A DNA stretch of 64,000 nucleotides from Hyalella azteca (Eukaryota > Arthropoda > Malacostraca > Amphipoda > Hyalellidae): the NCBI RefSeq assembly GCF_000764305.2, contig NW_025931949.1, positions 744,001 to 808,000 of the forward strand, given 5' to 3'. Under the pieces are notes generated by a model. The model made no database searches and had not been told where the DNA came from. It worked only from the letters and a program-made list of their open reading frames with translations. Positions 56,405 to 64,000 of this stretch are shown piece by piece. Each line of letters starts with the position of its first letter. The first letter of the stretch is position 1. A program made the position numbers and the translations under genes.

Positions 56405-56412
56405 CTCTTATA
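56405..56412 (-). promoter_or_regulatory. TATA box for a putative minus-strand gene
   Basis: TATAAGAG on the minus strand sits about 30 nt upstream of the start of a GC-richer block. The expected transcription start is near 56380. Confidence 0.35.
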
Positions 56413-59130
56413 CATACTGAGGGTTTATTCATGCAGGTTAGAGTCCGGTTCCTAGCTTCAATTATATTCGGTTTCCAATTGAAGTATTTTAACACGATTA
56501 GTAAAAGGGTTAAATTAAAGTGAATGCGCTTTGTGAAGGCCACCCGTGTGATATCAACTCCATAAATAGCTTTTGGTTCACGTGATTTGGGTTGAGATTC
56601 AAAAGATTAAACCTCATTTACAAAGCAAGGTTGTTACAACTAATTCTAAGCTTATAGTGTTGACTCTTCTTCTAATGCTAGCATTCTATGAGTACTGAAG
56701 TAGTTTCTTACAATCTAATCTCACAAATTAATTAAATGGAATTTAAAAAAATTATCAAATATTATCGCACATGACGATGTTTAATTTTAACCAATGTTTC
56801 AACATCAAGCTCAAAACTTTTGAGTAAACTTAAATACACTATAAGAAAATAGCGAATTTTGCTTCGCAGAAATAAGTTTTATCATTGTAATATGATTTAT
56901 AAGTAAATGAAAAGCTAAGTTACGCCTTTATAATATAAGTAACATAACCAACTCAATCAACGGGAAAACGATAAATAATTTAATATTCATTATTCCTCTG
57001 AATAATAATGATTATTAAGCCTTCAAAAAGGAATTATAATATTTTGGTTTAAAAATTTTGGAAAATGTTCTCTAATTCAGAATTCGCACTGAAGGAAAAC
57101 ACACTAAAAAGACTGAAATATCTACACTGAACAGTACACCATACATTGAATTTTGTTATTCGACACATGTAGTACAAAGAAAACATTTCTAATGGTTAAT
57201 AACGCGCAATGCACATTCAACCTATCCTTCCAAGTAAATAATAAAACTACCACAAAATACGTCTTGTAAATGAATGTTGTTTGCCCATCGTGCATTGGCG
57301 AATTACACTGTAAATGTTTTCGAAAATTAATTAACTAATTCCGTTTCATATTAAAATATGTATAATGATAAGCGTCTAAATCTGCAATTTACGTAACAAC
57401 TTGTTAATCCTCTTCCACTTATTTCCAAGGGCCGCATGCAATAACTCGATCGTGATATTATTAAATCAAAGGATCTTCTCAAAATCATCGAAAAATAAAA
57501 TAACATGGAGATTAGCCAGCGCAAAGAAATGAAGACTCGTCAGTAAACTACGGCTACTACTTTTCAACGTGCAGAGACGTCATGGTCATTTCGTGAGTAT
57601 TATTTAATTATTTTATGTCTCAAATAGAAATTTCGCTTTCATTTAAGTACATATTTAGTATATATTGAGCAATGCAGTCCAAAACTTGAGTGATCTGTCG
57701 AGGAAGCTCTATCGCAAATTGTAATTCAAGAAAAGCTTATCAAAGAAATCATTCCCGATATAAGATTCCTAAATTTTTTTTAATTAATTGCAATTAAACT
57801 TATTTAATTATTTATTATTATTGCAATTAAACTTATTTTTCATTACAATATTAGTAAAGAAAGTTTTATCTAAAGTAATTTTTAGATAATTGTGTTTGAA
57901 AAAAAAACTCGGTTAGACTTAACCTTTAACTATTGTGATTTCATGTATCATTTGCGAAAATACTGTTTGTGCGTTTGTATAACACAATAACAGTAAGTAA
58001 CATAATAAACTTCCTAAGCATTTTACAAGTTAGCCAAGTGACTCGTAATTGAATATTACTTAGTAGATCCCGTGGATTTATGCAGAAAAATCCTATTTTT
58101 TTCCCTTTGCAATCACTAGACCTAGTAGCATGAATTGTTCCATTGCGTTGCAGCTTCATCAACATATAGCAACAAATAATTGGTTAATATTGCTTGTATG
58201 ATTTGTGCAGTGGACTTTCTATAGGTTGATTTGGAATTTATTCCACGATAAGGAATATAAGAGGAAACGTTTTATATGATTCGAATCACTTCGATCGGAT
58301 TACATCGAATGGACAAGAATATTCTTTTTTAACTTCGTACCCATCAGAAAATGGCACTACATGAGAAAATACATGAATAATTTGGTCATCCATCACGGCA
58401 TTCACAGCAATTAAAAGTGGATTACAATTCCATTAGTCGACTACTTACGATGATTTTGAATTTAAAATGTACTCGTTAATTTTTTCAATTATTAGGTGCA
58501 CAGATTTAAAAAATTTCAAAGAGAGTGAGAGAAGTAATTAAGTTTAAAAAATAAATAAATGCTGTAAATAAAGCATGAATACAAATTTGAGTACAAGTAA
58601 GGTTTCAAAAGAAACAAAATTCTAAGTCTCAAAATTAAATAGAATTTTAGACCCAATACGTACTTGGAAATTAGAAAAATTGATTTCAACCATAGGACAA
58701 ATAGCTGTAGTTAATACAGCATTATCCCGGCTTTAATAATGCTAGAAACAATAATTTTCTGGCGCATTGCACGGCAAGTTGGCGATAGAAAAGTAATGCC
58801 CGCTTTGAGCAATAAAATGAGAGAGAAGCGATGCAGTTATTATAGATTGCACTTACATGAACAAATTGATATTGAAAGTTGCAAAAAATTATAAACTTTA
58901 ATTAGAAATGTCCAAGGTATTCTAGGCGTTTAGGATCGTATAAACATGACATTGTTATGTATATAATTTCTTATATAAACATTAGTTCCAATGTATTAAC
59001 AGGATCAGAGAATCTTCTCATCATACTCATCAATCATAGCAATAACAACTAGAATCTCGTTTTTCATAAAGTTAACGTTATTGGTAAAGATGTATTATGC
59101 TGCACAATTCATAGTTCTTGTCTGATTTTT
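56413..59130. other. A-rich stretch, no gene recognised
   Basis: Very AT-rich with many short A and T runs. Only chance-length frames (57941-58165 minus). If the minus-strand unit is real, this is its upstream flank or an intron of a longer gene. Confidence 0.45.
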
Positions 59131-59177
59131 AATAATGATTTAGATTTTTATATTTATAAAAAATCTAAATCATTATT
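59131..59177. repeat. Near-perfect 19-bp inverted repeat
   Basis: AATAATGATTTAGATTTTT and AAAAATCTAAATCATTATT flank a short AT loop, with one unpaired A. Confidence 0.85.
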
Positions 59178-61472
59178 ACACCGAGTAGATAACATCATAA
59201 GCGTGATCTACTAGTAGATAAATAAGAAAAGTTTACTGTATGCGCGAGGCAATCAGAAAGCTATAGTTCGGAGGAGCAACTAAATAGCTAATAACGCACC
59301 AATAAAAACATTCTAATAAGTAGGACAGTAGAGTAAGTTCAGTCGTCGCTCGTGATGTACGTCGTTGACCATGAAAGAGCCCTCAAAAGTATTGTATAAA
59401 CGACGGGCGGGTGTTACCGAAATGCCGCTCCGATTTCCATCACGATAAACGTAAACAATACTACAATGGGAGATCGCACCCAAACCAATGGTCAGTTATT
59501 ACTAGGTAGTGAATAACCTGAATTTTTTGTATATTTGTTAGCTAAATCCAATGAAAAATATAAAATTGAAATATAACCTTCGTAAAATTCCTACCTTTCG
59601 TGGACAACAAAATAACATTGAAGAATCAGCAACAGCATTGACGATCTCTCCAGAGAATTTGCTTTGTTGGTTCCAAATATACATCTGCTAGATTAATTAA
59701 AATTAAATCAAAACCCGTTTCATACGTTATTGGCAGGACGGAGTTTTTATGAACGTAACCAAAATGTGTTACTGCTTAAATTAAATTTCACCGCAATTTC
59801 CATAATCATGTAATGGCTTGTGGTAAGACTTTTAGGAAAATACATAAGTCTCAATTTAAAGCCAGTTACTGCAGCAGTTTTTATGTCAAATGACTTCAAG
59901 AGCCCTAAACAGAAGCAGACTAGAAAATGTCGGCATTAGATTGGAAATAAATTTATTTGATAACAACAATCAACGTGAAATACGATTGAATGTAAGCTAT
60001 AGAAGGGGCAGAGCATCTGCTTCCAGTAACGAGGAAGATTTTCAGGAGATAGACTCAAGTGGCACACAAAGCCAAACACGCAGCTGCCAAAAATATGAGT
60101 ATATTTTGTCATAACTTGTGGACAAACTATTGCTCCCACGAGAAAAAAGACATTATTTGTGGCCCGGAGCACCTCCATTGAACGGAGAGGCTCACTAATT
60201 TTGCCCTCATTTTATACGTGGACTTTACCCAACGCATTCAAGCATAAGATATAAGTTAAATGTAAAGTTTATAAAGTTTTAACCAACAGGGAAGTGGAAA
60301 TATCTAAAGTTTGATGAATGAGCGAATATGCAACCCTTTGGAGAATCTGCCAAATTGTACAAAATAATAGAGATAACCTTAAAGCAACTATAAAGCCAAT
60401 GAACATATGGGTTCCTTATAAACAATTCATCAATGAAGGCATCAGCAATGTTCCAGTTTGGCTGAATGAAAAAAAAATTCTCATGCTTAAATGTATTTTT
60501 CCTCTCGCGCAGCTTATTCATTTCGATTGAATAACATAACAATTATGTTCGTTTTTGCAAAGGAATGCAGCATCAAATTTACTTGTTGAGAGTATATCGT
60601 GAGAGAACAATTCGTTTCAATCGAATTTAAAATCAAATTTTATGCTTCAAACAGTTACTCAAATTGAACAACTATTGAACTAACAACAACAGTTGTTCAA
60701 ATTTAAGAAGTAATTCTTTTAAATTAAATTTAAAATAAAATTTTAATCTTCAATATTAGTTGTTCAAATTGAAGGTATTGGTTTCAAGGCGCTGACATAA
60801 GCCCTTTGCAGCAGCGCATCTGTCATGGGAAAGAAATAGCCGGACGTTCAGAAGCATTGTCACTTGATCGCAGTTATTTGTTCTGATGAGTTAATCAGTA
60901 GCGACGCTCTGCCAGCCCTTTGTTTGCACAGCGCTGCTATTGATTGCTGCCTAATTGGGTAATCTTAGCCTAGAGACACCTGTTACGGATCATCTACTCA
61001 GCGCTCGCCAGATCCGTGAACCCGATCACAAGGATAAATGATTATCTTATTCAACTTGTTCATTCACAGATCCTAATCAACCATCTGTTAAAGCCGCTGA
61101 TTACTACGAACTGCTAGGCAACGTGAATTTACACTGCAATTCAAAACTTTTTACGATTCATAGTAGAGAGTGTCATAACAATACGAAAATATATGATAAA
61201 TGCACGCAAATACTACACAAGTAAATGGAAAATTGCCATATTTTAAAATATGCAAATCGCAATAACCACCTCTCGACACACATAAAAAATATATTTATTA
61301 AAAACTAAGATGGATTTTTTGTGCGTGTATTATTTTTGACATTTTGTTTTACTTGAAAATGGGTGTATTTCTGATATTGTATAATATAATATAGGATATA
61401 CATATGATAATATGCATTTTCGATTACATACATTTAATAATATTGTTGTAATATAGGCAGAAGGGTTTCTTT
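59178..61472. other. Stretch without supported gene
   Basis: AT-rich apart from moderate-GC patches at about 59340-59480 and 60780-61030. These lack an open frame or splice pattern that could be defended. Short hairpin-forming GAACAACT/AGTTGTTC repeats occur near 60660-60770. Confidence 0.4.
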
Positions 61473-61711
61473 TATGCAAGTTTGATTGAAGACCAAACCA
61501 TGCTTCTTATTAATAATCTTCTTATTCGTTTTTTCAATGAGTCGAACAAAATTTCTTGCTGGCGCCGGGAGACAAAAAGGATCTTTCAGCGCCAGCAAGA
61601 AATTTTGTCAATTTTTTTATCTCCAAGCGCCAGCAAGAAATTTTATTCGACTCTTTGGAAAAAATAATAAGAATATTTTAACATTCTCTAGTCTTCAATC
61701 AAACTTGCATA
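61473..61711. repeat. 239-nt nested hairpin
   Basis: Outer arms TATGCAAGTTTGATTGAAGA plus C (61473-61493) and the exact complement (61691-61711). Inner arms GAGTCGAACAAAATTTCTTG plus CTGGCG (61539-61564) and the near-complement at 61628-61653. The word GCGCCAGCAAGAAATTTT occurs once inverted and twice direct. Open frames across it are products of the repeat. Confidence 0.85.
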
Positions 61712-63182
61712 GCATAATAATATGTATATAATATGATACAATGATATGAGGGTTGCATTAGACTTACAGAAGTAATGCATAAAGTATTAGCATTTATCAC
61801 TAATAAAAGCATAATAAAAGGCCGAAGCAGACGTTACGCTGGTCATCTTCATCGCACATAAGTCGTTCAATTCCCTCTCATTGGTCGACGAGATGCGGCT
61901 TTAAAACCTTCAGTGTCGGAGCAAGAGCTTGACCAGAACAGCATAAATGAGCTCTGATCAAGTTACTCCATTGTGAGGAGCTTTGTGAGAGATTGTCCCG
62001 TCCCAGCCATTGTCGGGCTAGACACACGACACTCGTTCTTTGAGTCAAGTGCAAACTCACACGAGTCCAAAATTTTTTTCTTATTGTAAGGATTGTCCAT
62101 CAAGGTGGACAAATTCTAGACAAAGTGAGACTTTACAATTTCTCGACCATAAGATTTGTTTGAATATAATAATTCTCTTACTAAGCGGGATTAATGCGTA
62201 AAAATAGTCTTATTCTGACTGATGATCGAAAACTTTTTATTATAATACGCAAACTTCATCAAAACAAATACGATGAGAAACAGGTATTAATCCATATCTA
62301 CTGCTTTGTTCAAATAATGTTTGGTATCTTGGAGTAAAATGAAAAAAAAGATCGAGCTCATTCCTGATAAGTAACAATGATACAACTGACCAGAAACGTT
62401 GAGTTAATGGGACACTTATCATAATATTGAGGTTGCGGGAAACTGAACATCAAACAATTGATAATATCTATTTACTAGCACATACTTCCTTTGATTCGCA
62501 AGATAATTTAATATTAAAGGCAGAATAACCGGGATGAATAGTTTTCAATAGCCATCCATTTTTTGCAGAGTTGCACGCATTTGACGTACAATAGACGGTC
62601 AAAAGCCATGCGCGTCGAGCTAAACAAAAGAGAACTCTGCTCTATAAGAAAAGACAAAGCACGTCTCCTCACAGCATTACAACCAACAAACTCCTTAGGG
62701 TCAAACGCGAACTTGTGGGGTTCAGTCCACTGGGATAATATGTGTAATATGTGCATATCAACTATACTTTGCACAGAGTTAAAATGAAAATTCTATGATA
62801 ACAATCAATGAATATCCGCTACCATGCAGTGAAGATGATATATTTTACTTTTGAATAAATTTACGAATATACACGAATTATGGTTTGGATCTACTTTTGT
62901 AATGCCAAGCTGAGATCCCCAAATCCGATAATTGTTTTCTTACTCGGAGGACAGTCGATCGAATGTAAACGACTTTAGCATTCCCAATGAATGTATCAGC
63001 GCAATTGTATCTGAACAAACCAAGGTATAACACATTTTTTGCCAGTGTTTTCATTATTCGTTCAAATTCTATCAAATTTAGCTTGCATCACGTTCGAATT
63101 TCAATATTTTATTTATGTAAGGATATTATTTTATATACAGTACAAGAACATTAAATATTTTGTCAGATAACAGGGGTAAGGG
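61712..63182. other. Stretch without supported gene
   Basis: A moderate-GC patch at 61815-62080 and short frames at 62240-62422 and 62514-62774 (minus) have no recognised motif. Confidence 0.4.
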
Positions 63183-63310
63183 GTAACAGGGGATGAGATT
63201 AATTGAGGGTTAGAGAGGTGAGAGAGGTTAGAGAGAGAGAGCGTCAGAGGGGGTGAGAGAGAGAGGATAAGAGGGGTTGAGAGAGAGGGTTGGACACAAG
63301 ATGGAGGTCG
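63183..63310. repeat. Purine-rich (GA)n-like tract
   Basis: Imperfect GAGAGAG, GGTTAGAGAG and GGGGTGAGAG runs, purine-rich on the + strand. The pyrimidine-rich complement gives Leu/Ser/Pro-rich frames on the minus strand that are not genes. Confidence 0.85.
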
Positions 63311-64000
63311 AGTGAGAGCTGAGAGTTGTATGAGCACAGCAGGTGCTGTTTGACGCTGTGTGTCTGTGTAGTGTGTGGTTGTGTGGTGCTTGCAGTGGAG
63401 TGAACACCATACTTCATGAGTGTGTAGTTGTGCTTAACGTAAAATATATTGACCAGGGAAATAAATTGTGCTTGTTGACGGTACGTTTCATAGGTTGAAA
63501 AAATCGAAGAGATGCTTGTTAACTCAATGAAAATATTATAATCAATTGTAGATTTACGTGAATGCATCATTATTAAGTTTCAGAAATGTCTGCATTTAGC
63601 AAAAAATAGCATAAAAATTTCGTGGTTCCTTCATAAAAATTACGATGACATGAATGATGTTCAAAAGCACGTGAATAAATGATGAATTCTATATTGCTAC
63701 ATGATCACGCATAATTTATTTGAAGAGTAAAACGATTCTTAATGAACATGAAAATGGGGACATAACACTAAAATCTATTAGTTGAGAATCGATACTGAGG
63801 TCAATGAATTTAAGCGAACCCAAAATACCAGCGCCGACAGAACTCCGCTCGAGGCCATTAAAACGAAATAGAAACATTTAACTTGCGAGCCGTTCACCTC
63901 ATTGCATGAAACTCTGATGTCAGACTTTCTCGAGATTCGTCGTCTTTTTAATTGAAAAATATCATTTAATAAAATATTTTTATAAAATTTCATAAATTCA
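63311..64000. other. Window end, nothing recognised
   Basis: A GT-rich segment (63330-63400) then AT-rich sequence; no gene or repeat supported. Confidence 0.4.

Noticed and set aside
56208..56420. 70-codon plus-strand frame in the GC-richer block
   Set aside because: It starts at GTG in a block better explained as exon 1 of the minus-strand unit with a TATA box and donor; no homology.
63131..63570. Leu/Ser/Pro-rich minus-strand frames up to 108 codons
   Set aside because: Generated by the purine-rich repeat tract.
1..64000. tRNA, rRNA, CRISPR or bacterial operon features
   Set aside because: No tRNA box pair, rRNA segment or regularly spaced array was found. The spliced gene structure shows a eukaryotic nuclear genome.

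Overview
This is a eukaryotic, intron-rich, AT-rich window. It is dominated by one multi-exon gene on the + strand encoding an otopetrin (OTOP) family proton channel. The family call rests on translated exon motifs that join in phase, such as MHMVATNVCVWIR, SDSAPYLYPFIIEYS, ASKGLFCGLL, KPGRQIITFLLICNLAMW and IFHRFHST. Gene structure, otopetrin type and repeat content suggest an arthropod, possibly a crustacean or a non-drosophilid insect. That placement is inference and species level cannot be read here.

Layout. From 4.1 to 5.1 kb lie two exons of a distal N-terminus whose first exon was not found. A 26.7 kb intron (5.1-31.7 kb) follows. It is rich in tandem repeats and holds two direct copies (12.4-13.1 and 24.5-25.9 kb) of a modular inverted-repeat element. 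At 31.7-32.2 kb a second, Gln-rich first coding exon carries its own ATG. Both N-termini end in phase 2 with AA and join the same first-transmembrane exon at 33.5 kb. The common exons run from 33.5 to 44.1 kb and encode 12 predicted membrane segments (748 aa from the proximal ATG). This part includes a possible 30-nt in-frame microexon at 41.1 kb and one GC-AG intron at 43.2 kb. The reading frame stops at a TGA at 44,109-44,111, then stays open in the same frame for 244 more codons. The second stop lies about 70 nt before a poly(A) signal. This is the most interesting signal in the window: a candidate stop-codon readthrough, or an unrecognised splice form, adding a Cys/Ser/Asn/His-rich tail.

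Beyond about 47.1 kb the + strand changes by eye from T-rich to A-rich, and no further otopetrin sequence is seen. This right third contains a 695-bp TA-flanked inverted-repeat element (47.7-48.4 kb). It also contains a 2.5-kb inverted-repeat structure (49.5-52.0 kb) enclosing a decayed CR1/Jockey-like non-LTR retrotransposon fragment, two long hairpins (50.0 and 61.5 kb) and a purine-rich tract (63.2 kb). On the minus strand at 56.4-55.5 kb, a TATA box, a GTAAGA donor, a phase-matched acceptor and an AATAAA signal outline a possible compact two-exon gene. It could encode a 47-aa protein or be non-coding. No tRNA, rRNA or CRISPR was seen.
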